Shown here: positions 37,585 to 49,742 of the stretch, in pieces
Position numbering within the stretch: position 1 is the first letter of the stretch
Layout: every line of letters starts with the position of its first letter
Assembly (NCBI GenBank): GCA_905250125.1
Contig: CAJNOL010000044.1
Coordinates: 248,001 to 312,000, forward strand
Reading direction: 5' to 3'
DNA length: 64,000 nucleotides
Source: Rotaria sordida
Taxonomy: Eukaryota > Rotifera > Eurotatoria > Philodinida > Philodinidae
The notes under the pieces: model-generated
What the model saw: only the letters and a program-made list of their open reading frames with translations
Told to the model about the DNA's origin: nothing
The model's database searches: none
Position numbers and translations under genes: made by a program

Positions 37585-38159
37585 TAATTTCTGTTTTTTT
37601 GATCAGATGTGGAAATTGTGTAAAAATAAATTTAGTAAAGGAATTAGTTATTGGCAAACATGTAAAACTGAATTTAAAAAAAGTGCATTTTGATATCATA
37701 TAATGGAGGAGAGAGGTACAGATCTGTACCTTATATATTTCAACAATCTTTTTAAATCTTGTTACACAAAATAGATTGGATTCATATATTTTCAATTTTC
37801 TAGATCATTTTGATCATAATAAGTATTGTATCGCGCCATCTAATCTAGCATCCTATAATTAGTACGAAATGAAACATTTAATTTTACAAAGATTGATGAA
37901 TTATTTTCAGAGAATTTTCCTTAAATCATTAACTATTTGATGTCAAGTACTATTTACAGATAATCGACATTAGTTAGTTAATAGTCATTGTTGTTTAAAA
38001 AATAGTCAGCTAACTTTTTTTCTCAATACCTCTACATGAACAAATATTTCATAAGAATACGAAGCAAAAAAATTCAAAATAGAATCAAACCGAAATTGGA
38101 ATCGGTTTGAAAAGCTGCAAATCGAATCATGATCGTCTGATATATATATTTTTAAAATA
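37585..38159. other. Intergenic, no gene seen
   Basis: About 575 bp of AT-rich DNA between the mariner and MULE remnants. Nothing recognised. Confidence 0.5.
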
Positions 38160-39640
38160 ATATATTCACTTTTAATAAGTGTTTAAGTCAATGGTTTTAA
38201 GAATAGATGGCAGTTTGCACATGAAAACTTACCATTTTTTTTTACATTTTTCAAGATATTTTTGGTAAAATGAAAATGACAAAATAGAATATTTGCATTT
38301 GGAAAAACTTTTCGGAAAGCATTAAACACTGATAATTCAAAATCGATTAATATAGATGTTGAACTAAAATCACATTATTTTTGTGTGTATATAACACTAA
38401 TAAATGTAAAAATGTTAAGCTTGTTTGTTCAAATTTTATTGGGAAGTGCCGCAAACACTAAAGATTTCATAGAACATTGATCATGTCGATGTATTGTATA
38501 CGTTTTGACAAACATTTTCGGAGCTATCCGAAATGTTCCATCTACATTCCATATATGACATTGTGCTGTTGGAAAAAAGATATATTTTATGTCAATGTTA
38601 GAAAATGTCATAAGTCCTGTCTCCAAAAAAATATAAAAAAGAAAAACGGTGAAAATCTACATATGACTTGGAACTGTAAGGATTGTCATCCTCGAAATAA
38701 TTTTTTTTCGGTAAAATGATCTAATCTATTATTAAGATGAGCTCAATTTTAATAACCTTTCAAAAACGAGATGAACGAATTATATCAATAGAAACAAGCT
38801 TGGTGTCTAATACAATATATCAAAGTAAATAAATCGAAAAATGATAAGAAGAATATTTTATCACGAATATCGTCATTTTAATAATAGTCTTTCAGAGTTA
38901 GATTGGACAGCTTAAAGATAAGTGGTTTCAATTCGAATAAACTCATGATAAAAATATCTCATAATGATCTTTGATCATTATACAATGAGCTCTTTATTGT
39001 TAAATATAAATAGGATTTGTTGAGATTATTTTTAGACATATATTCCTTTTTGAAATCATAGTATAAAATTTATTCAAAAATGCAATATCGAAAAATTATT
39101 TTCATGTCTTTAAGTAAGAAATCAAAACGTACCAAGTTGTTTCAATACAGTAGTCGAAACAAAACCTAGAATGCGAGATGGTTTTGTCGTATCATAGACA
39201 CACATATCTTCACCATATAAATTTTTTATTAACTATATAGGCAAAATTATGTCATTTAATAATAGTGGAAGTTTTGGCAAAAACGATAGCACGATTTCGA
39301 TACAGACTTGATCTTAACACGTTGAAAATAGGTATTGACTCAACATATCCCATCTTTTGTCGCTAAATACAGAAATACGGTAATAAAAAATAAAATAAAA
39401 TATCTATCTACATGATTAACAACTATTTGATTATAAATTTGAGTAATTAGTCTATTTAAATTATTTTGAACTACTTGATGCATTTCTTTAATAGTTTGAG
39501 TAACAGATAACGATCGTTGAACATTATCATGATTGTGAACTCCGCGAGCGGCTTGAATTTTACTTCCATTCATGGTCAAAGAATAAGAACATCGACGCTA
39601 GTACATACTCATCAAGATGTGCCATTTTTATTATTTTTTT
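38160..39640 (-). mobile_element. FLYWCH zinc-finger / MULE-type transposase remnant
   Basis: Three blocks in the expected order on - match MULE-like transposases of animals. (1) 39600-39340: a degenerate FLYWCH finger (CSYSLTMNGSKIQAARGVHNH). (2) 38626-38429: WNVDGTFRIAPKMFVKTYTI ... SLVFAALPNK, the first catalytic-Asp block (DGTF). (3) 38360-38255: LIDFELSVFNAFRKVFPNAN followed by FCHFHFTKN, the second Asp block (DFE) and the C..H motif. The intervening sequence is broken and AT-rich, so the copy is dead. Terminal repeats were not identified, so the true ends may lie outside the span given. Confidence 0.8.
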
Positions 39641-40399
39641 ATAAATGAATAAAAGAGTACATCATTGTCGAATATATCTCTTGAAAAGTTTTCTTTTTTT
39701 GTTTTTAATTTAAAAAAGAAACAAAAAAAAAGCACTAGAAAACATGATAAATTTTTTAGAAAATAAGAAAAAGGATTTTATGATTGATATAAATTATGAC
39801 ATCTCGATTATTTATCGAGTCAAGCAAGTATTACTTATACTATGTTTCCAGGATATATCTATTTTTTTAAGCACTTACGAGTGTTACAATAAAAGAGAGC
39901 ATCAATCAAAAGATATCTATTAATATAAGATAAAAATAAAAGACCAGTTGATAACATTTAATTATTTTTCCCTTAATTTTCTTCTTCATTTTTGTTATTC
40001 AATGTACTATTTTCGATCGAAATATCAGAAGATGCTGATGTGTTTCTAAGATTATTTGTATTCCTCAGTTGTGATATTAAATTGATTCAAAAAATCGATC
40101 ATAAATTTATTTTACATTTATCTGAATCTTTATCATGAGTAACATCATCTTTAGCAACTGATACTCGCAGTTTGTCATGTTTTTTGGTGTTTATCAATTA
40201 AATTAGTACCCATTTGTCAATTTTGCATGAATATAAAAATTTTCTTAATGTATTTTTGCATTTACACCAGAACACTATAAATAAATAATGAAATCACGAA
40301 ATAATTGGTAATTCCAATATTAATAAAATATAATCTTTTACTCGTAATATTTGTGCAAGTTGTTTGGTTGTTATTCTTCGATATTGATAGGACAATGTC
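39641..40399. other. Intergenic, no gene seen
   Basis: About 0.75 kb between transposon remnants. It is AT-rich with no supported feature. Confidence 0.4.
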
Positions 40400-42115
40400 T
40401 TCTTGATGCTTGCATTAATTGTTGAATCCATCAAATTGACACACTAAAGATGATAAATTTGAAGAACAACTATAATTATTGAAAACATTATGTCTACTAT
40501 TATTGTTTATATTAGAATAATTATTAATAAGTTCTGCATTTTGTTGTGTTATTAATATTTGTTGAGAAATAGAAGGACCAATATTATTTTATCGTGATGA
40601 TAGAATAATAATTAATTGAAAACCATATAGAAGCTTTTTGATATCAACATAAAATTTCATCAGTTCAACAGCTGTTTGTGCTATTTCAAGTGAAATAGTT
40701 AGGTATTCAACTATATTTTGTTTGGTATTTTAGCGATCTGTTGAATGGAATCCGCTGTTATGTCATCAAAATCCAAGTATCTTAATTGTGATTCAGTCTA
40801 TTAAAACTAAGAAGCTATAGAAACATTCATTTGATTTTTTTTACTTTCAGAACACAAATACAAGCCTGATGAAATAGATGTCATAAACCATAAATACGAT
40901 ATGAATGATCACGTGATTTAGAAAATAATGTACAAATAGTATCATCATGTCCTTGACACCCTATCATCACATTGTTGTACTCATCATGTGTACGTATTAA
41001 TGTATCATTTGCTACTTGAGAAATTTTTAATGTTGATGGTTCATCATGATGCATAAGATATATGAAATACATAATATGAGTAAGACTTGGATAATTACAT
41101 GAATCAGTATTGTATTCCCCAGCTACTTGATCTATTTCATGCTTGGTACATTTATGAACATCTTCTGGCGATATACATGCAGAAAATATGAACCTTTGAA
41201 TAAATAAATCACAAGAAAATTAGAAAACATTATTCACGATAAATTTTACCATACAAATAAATCATCTGCTTCTAGTTGTGAATTTTTTTCTTTTAAAATA
41301 TTCATAATGGTATCAGGATGTGCAGCTGTAATAATAGACAACCACGGATTTTTACATTTAATATCATCTTTCACGAGATATCGAAAATAACATTTAGGAC
41401 CATTCCGCAGCGTATTTAAAACAGATCTATAATATGTAGCTATATCTGCTCGATAAAGACTAAAACATGATACAAAAGTATTAAACTCATTGAAGATCCT
41501 AATATACAACAATAGAAAGACAAAAAGGTTTATTTCTTCTTCAAATAGTACGTAGCTGGAAAGATAAGCAGATGCATTGACCAGCGATATCGGTTACAAG
41601 CATTTTTAAAATTTTCATAAAACCGTCGGTCCTAAATTTTTCCGTAAATTTCTTAAAAGTTTTAAGCTTAAAATATTTTAAAATAGCAAAGAAAGAAAAC
41701 GATGATAGAAAACCTATTTATATGAAACCAAATGATAGTATTTCAAAAGACGAATTTGAAATATCGAAAATTTTAAAAAATTAAATATCCATTTTTGTGT
41801 CACCTTGGCAACATGAATCTACAACAAATATTTTGAACAATGCCAGTGACAGGCTTTAAAAATTTTTTAACCAGTGGTGGAGGTGACTCACTCGGTTGGC
41901 TTACACTCCTGTATGTATCTAACAAAGACTCAGCCTAAAAAATCTTCATATAATACATTATATAACTAATAATCTTACTGAATAATGGATTTTTTTCTAG
42001 CTCATGTAACAAGCTTTCAACTGTAATCGAATCGTTAATGCAATTATGCTCAATTATTATTTGTAGATACAGTTCAATTTTCTTGCTTGCTTGCTCAACC
42101 TAACCAATTGATATT
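40400..42115 (-). pseudogene. DUF3987-like gene remnant
   Basis: A row of exon-like blocks on -. About 42110-41979 reads EQASKKIELYLQIIIEHNCI. About 41937-41820 reads SESPPPLVKKFLKPVTGI. 41512-41252 reads NPWLSIITAAHPDTIMNIL. After a clean ~60-nt GT..AG intron, about 41193-40881 reads FIFSACISPEDVHK. Further coding-like sequence near 40780-40620 (ISLEIAQTAVELMKFYVDI) is out of frame with a stop between. The S-[IL]-x-[GA]-x-x-[QH]P and RF/WF-[IL]FS pattern resembles the primase/helicase-like DUF3987 family, which animals carry mostly as transposon- or HGT-linked copies. Because reading frames do not join throughout, I call it a pseudogene; the family match is tentative. Confidence 0.4.
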
Positions 42116-42974
42116 GACTTGTTAGAACCTCTACATATATAAAGAAAATATATTAAATTATTCAAATTAATTTTATATTTGACCATACCCGGATATCCAA
42201 CAATAGAGTACCAAAAAAAAATTAACAGAATATTTCAATCCAAATCTAAATTCAAAACTGTTCGAGAACACCAATAAGCTATACCTGATAATACAACACC
42301 CATTAAATGCATAAAAGGCATCTTTTTAACATATGATATTGTCAAGTACGACTTTTATTTCGCCGGAAAAAAATATCATTATTCGACGTAACTTTTATAC
42401 ATTCAAACATGATTTAATGGCATTTATCACTTAACATTTTTTATTTGAAGAATAAAACTTTGAATATATATTTTAACTATAATGCATTCTTCACTACCAA
42501 TGATTAAGTTTGAACTAATTAGCGCCTTTCTTGATGAAATGTGTACTTCTGGTAATCAGTATTCAAACAAAATGAATGTCAAATATTCTAGTATGAAGTG
42601 ATAAAATTTCTAAAGAAGATGTCAATTCATAATTAATTCATAATATAATGAAAAACAAAGAGGCGCTATTGCAATCATATAATAGCTGTGCACATTTCTT
42701 TTAAATATTTATCACACCTTGGATATTACAAAGATAGTAGCTGTATAAAAACTTTTAAAAGCAGCTCTTCAATCTTTTAAATAGCTGTGATAATTTTTAA
42801 CTAGCTATAATAATGCTCACATAGCTAAAATGATGTTTAAATAATGCTAGATTTTACATAGTTAGTTACATCAAATAGTGCTATAAACGAAAATCGTCAG
42901 CTACTCATTATCAACTAGCTAAGTATTCTCCTAAAAAAGTATCCCTTTTGTGAAGCTACCTATTATCCACCATA
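42116..42974. other. Intergenic with scattered TAGCT motifs
   Basis: No gene. A small inverted pair TAGCGCCTTTCTTG (about 42518) and CAAAGAGGCGCTA (about 42657) brackets ~150 bp, possibly a tiny MITE. Between 42680 and 42930 the motif TAGCT recurs at least six times within AT-rich DNA. Confidence 0.35.
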
Positions 42975-45900
42975 TTTTTTTTTTCTTTAATAGCGTCACT
43001 AGATGTACAAGGCCATCACGGCACGTGAGGCATGATCGACTCAAGTAAACAAAAACAAATCAACCATTATCATTTCATGAGACAAAAGTAATCTGTTATG
43101 AAAGCATGATAGAATACTGCTTTATGTAAGCAAGCTTCTTGTGCACACATATGTAGATGTTTGAGATTGTTATTTAATAATTGAATTGACCTTGAATACC
43201 GAAGATAAACCTATTTCAAACTGAAATTCAACCGTCTTAAAAAAAACTATTCGAAGTTTTTTTATCAGTTTTGCAGAGCACAGTAATCATGAACCATCAG
43301 TATTTATTAAATCGTTTAATATTTCGATGAAACAGACAAGATCATGCAATCGTATAAGTTCAGTCGAGAACTTGGCGCTACTGGAAGTTAAGAACTGTTA
43401 CATGTTTTTCGACGAAAATTGCAAAACGAGATCACAAACACTTTGAACAATATGTAAACAATATCTATTCCGATTCTCTGTTTTCTTTTCAGGATTATTG
43501 AATTCCTTTTATGATGAGACGCGAGAAACTGATTATAAAACACATCGACTCATAAAGTTCAGATATTAGATGATTGCTCTTTTTTTTGCTTGGCTTCTAT
43601 TTTGAGACTTTTCACTGACAAAGATAAAGAACTGAATTTCGTATGTTCATCATAAATCGATAATTACGTTCGAATATAAAACGTCAATTCATTCTATTTA
43701 GTATACTTTTTGTGTCGTTTAATGGCGTCACTAAATGCACGAGCCAATCATGATGTGTGAGACATGATCGATGCATATAAACAAAAACAAATCAACTATT
43801 ATCGTTTCATGAAACAAAAATAATATTTTATCAAAGCATGACACAACATTGTTTCATGTAAACAAGCGTCTCGTGCAAACATATGTGGATGTCTGGAGTT
43901 ACTATTTAAACGTCTGGTTCCAATGTAAAAAAATTTCCTCAATAATCTCCAAATAATCGATTATAATAATACGATTCAAATCAATAATTTAAGCATCAAT
44001 AATCGCAAAAAAAAATCAGTACGAAATCTATTACTTTGATTAATTTGATTATGATCGATTTGAAATTGAGTAAAAAGTGGATTATAATCAAATTAATCAA
44101 AATAATCGATTTCATACTGATTTTTTTGCGATTATTGATGCCTGAATTATTGCATTTAATTGTATCATTCTAATAGATTTCTAATCGATTATTCGTGATT
44201 ATTGAAGATACTTTTTTTACATGGGTTGACTGTGGATGTCGAAGATACATTTATTTCAAATTGAAATTTAATCCTTTTTTTTAAGAAAATGATTCGATGC
44301 CTTTTTATCAGTTTTTTACAGCAGAGTAAACCTGAATCATCAGAAATTACTAAACCGTTTAATATTTATATGAAAGAGACAAAATTGTGTCATCTTTCAC
44401 GTTTAGTCTATAATTCGATGCTACTAGAAGTTGACATGTGTTACATGTTTTTCGACGGAAATTGCACAACGATATTAGAAGTACTTTGAACAATATATAA
44501 ACTATATCTACTGCGATGTTCTGTTCTCCTTTGAGGATTATTGGATATTTTTACGGTGAGACATCACAAATGGATTGTTAAATACACCGACTGACACAGT
44601 TCACATACGAGATAATTGCTCTTTTTTTTGCCTGGTTTCTGTTGTGAAATTTTTCACTGACCAAGATAGAGAAATGAACTTCATACATTCATCATAAATC
44701 TATAATTACGTTCGAATATAAACGTCATTTCATTCTATTCAGTATACTTCTTTTCTTTAATAGCGTCACTAGATGTACAAGGCCATCACGGCACGTGAGG
44801 CATGATCGACTCAAGTAAACAAAAACAAATCAACCGTTACCTTTTCATGAGACAAAAGTAATATTTTGTGAAAGCATGATAAAATACTGCTTTATGTAAG
44901 CAAACTTCTCGTTCACACATACATAGATGTCTGCAATTGTGATTTAAGAATTGAATTGACCTTGGATGTCTAAGACAAATTTATTTCAAACTGAAATTTA
45001 GCTTTTTTGAAAAAAAATCATCTGACATCTTTTTATCGGTGGGCTAGAGCAGAGTAAAGATGAAGTATCAGTAATGATTACGTTGTTTAATATTCTGGTG
45101 AAAGAAACAAGACCGTGAAATTGTACAAGTTCAATCTATAATATGGTGCTACTAGAAGTTGAGAACTGTTGCATCTTTGCCGACAAAAATTGAAAAAGGA
45201 GATAAGAAGCACGTTCAACAATATGCGAACTGTATGTGCTACAATTTTCTGTTTTTCTTTTGGGGATTATTGAATTTTTTTTCGGTGAGACGTGAGAAAT
45301 GGATTATAAAATACATCGACTGATGCAGTTCACATATGAGATGACTGCTCTGTGTTTTTTTGCTTGCTTTTTGTTTTGGGATTTTTCTGTCAGGGAGAGA
45401 GTGAAATGAACTTTGTACGTTTATCATAAATCGATAATTACGTTCGAATATAAACGTCAATTCATTCTATTTAGTATATGTTGTTCTTTTGTCCTTTACT
45501 GGTGTCACTAAATATAGAAAGCTATCACGAGATATGAGGCATGATCGATTCAAATAAACAAAAAATCAATCAACTATTATCGCTTTATGACAAGTGACAT
45601 TTTATCAAAACATGACAAAAACACTGTTTTATGTAAACAAGCTTCTCGTTCATTCATACATAGATGTCTCGAATTGTGATTTAAGAAGTGAATTGGCTGT
45701 GGACGTCGAAGACAAATTTATTTTAAACCGAAACTTGGCCTTTTTATAAAAAAATGATTCGACGTTTTTCTATCAGTTTTGTAGCTTAAAATGAAACTGA
45801 ACCATAAGTATTCATAAAATGGTTTACTATTTTGATGAAACAGGCAAGATGATGCAGTCGTACAAGTTCAATCTATAGTTTAATGCTACTAGAAGTTGAG

Positions 45901-46450
45901 AAGTGTTACATATCTTTTGGATGAAAATTGCAAAAGGAGATTAGAACCATTTTGAACAATATATAACCTCTATCTATCGCGATTTTTTGTTTTCCTTTCA
46001 GGATTATTGCACTTTTTTTCCGGTGAGACGTTAGAAATGGATTATAAAATACATCGACTGAAACAGTTCACATATGAGATGGTTGCTGTTATTTTTTGCT
46101 TAGTTTCTGTTTTGAGATTTTTCACTGACAAAGATAGTGAATTGCACTTTGTACGTTGATCATAAATCAATAATTACGTTCGAATATAAACGTCAATTCA
46201 TTCTAGTCAGTGTATTTTTGTTCTTTAATAGCGTCACTAAATGTATGAACTAATCACAGCACGTGAGCCATGATCGATTCAGACAAAGAAGAACAAACCA
46301 ATCATTATTGTTTCATGAAATAAAAGTAACATTTTATCGATACATGATGAAATACTGTTTTATGAAACAAGTTTCTCGTCCGCATATATGTAGATGTTTG
46401 AAATTGCGATTTGAAAATTGAATTGACCATGAATGTCAAGGAAAACTTTA
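42975..46450. repeat. Tandem array of five diverged ~735-bp units
   Basis: Landmark GCGTCACT (or variant) followed by a conserved ~200 bp recurs near 42993, 43725, 44763, 45502 and 46231. Other blocks such as AATTACGTTCGAATATAAA and GAAATGGATTATAAAATACA recur at the same offsets. Spacings are about 732, 1037, 740 and 729. The long one is explained by a 305-bp nested insertion. Copies differ by roughly 10-20% by eye, so the array is not recent. No unit carries a consistent open frame, which argues against protein coding. Confidence 0.85.
43920..44224. mobile_element. 305-bp foldback MITE nested in the second tandem unit
   Basis: The termini CCAATGTAAAAAAA (left) and CCATGTAAAAAAAG (right, reverse strand) begin arms that pair along nearly the full length; for example, CATCAATAATCGCAAAAAAA is on the left and its complement is near 44120. 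Flanking GTT at 43917-43919 and 44225-44227 looks like a 3-bp target duplication. Other tandem units give the empty site (…ttGGCTGTGGACGTCG). No coding sequence. Confidence 0.85.
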
Positions 46451-47211
46451 TTTTACATTCATCTCATTGTGCATTAGAAAGTCTGATTACATTTTTCGCA
46501 TGACTTTCGTGTAGGGAGCAATAAATGTTAGTGATCGGTAATTTTAACTTCGATATACATTTTGAGTCAAATGAGATAGGAGAACTCATTCCAATAACGT
46601 CAGTTTCTTGTTTTTTCTGCAGAGCTTTAAGACAAACAGGTTCTTTTTTTTAATTGAAAATAAGAAGGATTTGAAAGCGTGATGTTAGAACGTGCAAGGT
46701 AGGCGTGCTCGAGGAAAAGCTTTTCGTCTGTCGTTAGTCTATTTTTGTATGGGTGTATTAGGTCAGAAGGTAGAAGTATATCGATGTATATTGGTGAGAG
46801 TGAAAATCATGACTTACGTTTTTCGTGTACTTTTCGGACGGTAGTCGAGCCCAATCAATGAGAGAAGAAGCTCCCCTATTGATTGCTAATCGACTCTGTG
46901 TTGACATGTTTACATCGTTTTGTCATGAAGAGGATTATTTTTGATCAATCGGTGGGCGGAATGATGGCTCGATTAAGCAATGGAAAGGTATTGGCTAAAT
47001 GAGATATGTGGGCTTTAGCTTTGAAATATCATTCCTCCCCATCTCTCCCTAAGTTTGAAATGTAAATATTATTGCGTAGCAGTAATGTGTTTAAGCAAAG
47101 TATAAATAGTGAAGACGATACGTTAGTTGTTATGGTTCGTAAATGGTAATGTGTTACACTATTTTTGGATTTATTCATGGACAACATTGAATTAGCTATT
47201 ATGGAGTATAA
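46451..47211. other. GC-richer intergenic block, no gene seen
   Basis: About 0.75 kb, notably richer in G on the + strand than its neighbours (for example 46680-46870). No open frame longer than about 60 codons with protein character was supported. Confidence 0.4.
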
Positions 47212-47592
47212 TTATTTGCATGAACATGAATAGACTGGATGCCTTTTCCTGGTGTTGTCAAATGAATCCTTGCATTCAATTTTTCTTGGATATCTTGAAG
47301 AATATTGTTCTGAATAATAATTACAAATGAACGTTTGGTCAGTGTTATTTAGAGCTTGGATGTGTGTTAACCGATTCGTTTTGAGTGGATGTTGGTTAAG
47401 AGTAACCTTGAGTATTGTCGTAGCTAAAGGCCGCTCTCTAACTTCAAAATGCAACATTCTATTATATGGTCTCTTCATAGTTATATGACCATTGTATGAT
47501 GCACTCCATTTGTATGTTAGTGAAATCTCCTGCACGGTAGTATATTTTTTGGAACCCGCTTTCTGGTGACACAAACGCTTATGTTGTTTCAC
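47212..47592 (-). CDS. Unrecognised 126-aa open frame
   Basis: Single open frame starting MKQHKRLCHQKAG, basic and Tyr/Thr-rich, ending HPVYSCSCK. No signal peptide, TM or known motif was seen. It lies head-to-head with the collar-domain gene, 200 bp apart. Length and composition are better than chance for this AT-rich DNA, but it may be a fragment of an old insertion. Confidence 0.3.
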   Translation of the reverse strand: MKQHKRLCHQKAGSKKYTTVQEISLTYKWSASYNGHITMKRPYNRMLHFEVRERPLATTILKVTLNQHPLKTNRLTHIQALNNTDQTFICNYYSEQYSSRYPRKIECKDSFDNTRKRHPVYSCSCK

Positions 47593-47793
47593 TAGTTATT
47601 TTTCACATGATTATCTCTATTTCATTTCGAAATCGAGATTTTCTTGATCATATTTACTTCGTCTATTTAAGAAACTGTTACAGTTCATCTCTATTTTTTC
47701 CTGTAGCATAGAAGAAGAACAAAAGCAAGCTGTCTATGCTTGTTTGCAAGCAATTCATTTTTACGAACAAGTCTAAATAATTTTTTGTTCTAG

Positions 47794-48486
47794 ATGCTCC
47801 TAAAAATATTCCTATCACTCATTTTGGTATTTGAGCTTGTCGAAGCTCAAGCTGGTTGTGGTGTACTCTCGTGCATCGGTGTTCCCCCCGGAATTATTGT
47901 TGCGTACAGCGGTACAACGCCTCCAAACAGATGGCTCTGGTGTGATGGATCGGCAGTATCACGTACGACCTATAGCATCCTGTATGCCGCTATTGGCATC
48001 TCATTTGGCTCAGGTGATGGTACTACTACATTTAACTTACCAAATTGCACAGACAAGTTCCTTCTTGGTCAAAACCCTACGGGTGGATTGGGTTTTAATG
48101 TAGGTGGTGCTAGCTCGATTTATCTGACAGAAGACCAACTTCCAACACATAGCCATGGGGTCAGCTCAATAGTCGTCAATAGCGCAGGTGCACACATCCA
48201 TAGTATTAATGATCCTGGTCATAACCATGGAGGGTGGACAGGTTTCGAAGCAGGTGGTGAGGCCAGCCCGGGTGCGAGATTTACAACAGGTGTTTTGCGC
48301 AGTAACGGTCACAGACATACTATTAATAGGGATTTTACAAATATAACAATCAACTCAAACAGCAATCATTCGCATACTCTTTCTGGTATGACAGGTGCGA
48401 CAGGTACTGGAGCCTCAATCAAGATCATGCCACCTTACCTAAAAGCCAATTTTATTGTATATGCTGGATGCCAGTGCTCTGGTTGA
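47794..48486 (+). CDS. Secreted phage tail-collar domain protein
   Basis: Single exon, 230 aa. Residues 1-18 are a signal peptide (MLLKIFLSLILVFELVEA). Then comes a complete collar-type domain: PPGIIVAYSGTTPPNRWLWC, DGSAVSRTTYSILYAAIG, FNLPNCTDKFLLGQN (the FxLPxxxxxF hallmark), TEDQLPTHSHGV and a His/Asn-rich middle with HSH and HNH pairs. It ends IKIMPPYLKANFIVYAGC. This is the phage tail fibre/collar fold known from bacterial microcystin-dependent-protein-like families. The N-terminal C22/C27 and C-terminal Cys pair are outside the core. An acceptor (ttgttctag) abuts the ATG, so the gene is probably expressed after splicing of a leader. Codon use is richer in G/C than neighbours. Likely an extracellular binding protein acquired from bacteria or phage; function unknown. 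Confidence 0.88.
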   Translation: MLLKIFLSLILVFELVEAQAGCGVLSCIGVPPGIIVAYSGTTPPNRWLWCDGSAVSRTTYSILYAAIGISFGSGDGTTTFNLPNCTDKFLLGQNPTGGLGFNVGGASSIYLTEDQLPTHSHGVSSIVVNSAGAHIHSINDPGHNHGGWTGFEAGGEASPGARFTTGVLRSNGHRHTINRDFTNITINSNSNHSHTLSGMTGATGTGASIKIMPPYLKANFIVYAGCQCSG

Positions 48487-49442
48487 AGCTCCTTAAGACA
48501 AGATCGGGAAAAGGAAGAGTATGGATCCAGGTGCTATTACAGTGACACTGCATGAACACATATTATTTATTCACGCATTATTTTCTATTCCTTTTAATCG
48601 TATTTAGAATTTTGATTAATTTCTCTTTTTAGTTTTCATGTTTAAGATACACATTTTATTTTGTAGTTTAAACTAGTTGATACTAATCATTCTTTTCGAA
48701 ATAAAGATCCTGCACACGTACATCAAGACACATTCAATTATATATACTTATAAGAAAAAAGAAAGAAAAGAACAGCAAAGGAAAGAGAACAGTAACACTT
48801 GGTGAATTTGTAAAACAAGAGCAAAAAAACTATCAATATTAACAATAATAATTTTATCATTATTCAATCCGAATTGAATTAACGTTCATATTGACCAGTG
48901 TCTTTATTCAGATGAAACTCGATCCCATATCTTATCAAATAATCTTTTTATAAATAGGCTTAAAATAGATTGTGATACAGAGAGTTTTGGAAAAAAGACT
49001 CAACTCATTCCTTCAACATTATACTGTTCATTTGATGTATCTGTTATCATAAATGATTCACAAATATACGAAATAGTTTTGAGAAAGTCATGTGTTTCGA
49101 TTTTCAAAACGTGGATTCCATTTTAGATATTTGTTCAGAAAATTTAATCTTGAATCTAAAGGAGAAGGCATCAAAATAGAATAACTTGTACAATTTTCAT
49201 CTGTTTGTACAATTCTCATGAGAGATTCCGAAAAGAATTCGATTCTTGTATTCACTATTTTTGTACATCTAATTTATTCATTTATTTTGATTAGTGTACT
49301 TCGATTTTAATCATTATAATTATAATACATGTACGTTGATCACTGAAACAAAATTTCAAGGTAATGCAAATAAGAAAAAGTTATTGCCACAAATTATTAT
49401 TATTAATTAATTGTCTTGCTAATTATCAAAATCTAATCCTCT
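48487..49442. other. Intergenic, no gene seen
   Basis: About 0.95 kb downstream of the collar gene, including its 3' UTR with AATAAA at about 48700. Nothing else recognised. Confidence 0.5.
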
Positions 49443-49742
49443 TTGAATTCAATATTCTATTTAAATACAAATAAAATGATTTATCCAACATTATTAATAA
49501 AAGTTCAAAAAGCTCAACTCGATGATTTACCAAAATTTTCCGAGTATACTTCTAAAGATATCGAGCGTTTTTTGAAAAGCAATAAGAATATTACGAAAGC
49601 GAACGATGAATCAGACAGTCATACTATTCTTGAAATGCTTCGTAGTACATCAACAGAATCAACTGAATTGTGGTTCCATAATAATGAACATAATTTCACA
49701 AAATGGTCAGATTTTGAAATGGTTATTTTTCTACTACAATGA
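49443..49742 (+). mobile_element. Gag-like fragment of an LTR-type retroelement (fossil)
   Basis: A short open stretch resembles the gag region of LTR retrotransposons, with FLKSNKNITKANDESD, then ELWFHNNEH and TKWSDFE. Only this fragment is recognised. No LTRs, pol or other parts were found nearby. It is broken and looks old. The family beyond LTR-type gag cannot be stated. Confidence 0.5.

Noticed and set aside
44289-44489. 66-codon open frame in the tandem array
   Set aside because: The same frame is interrupted in the other tandem units, so it is not under coding constraint.
47831-48103. 90-codon open frame overlapping the collar gene
   Set aside because: Alternative-frame shadow of the clearly coding collar-domain frame.
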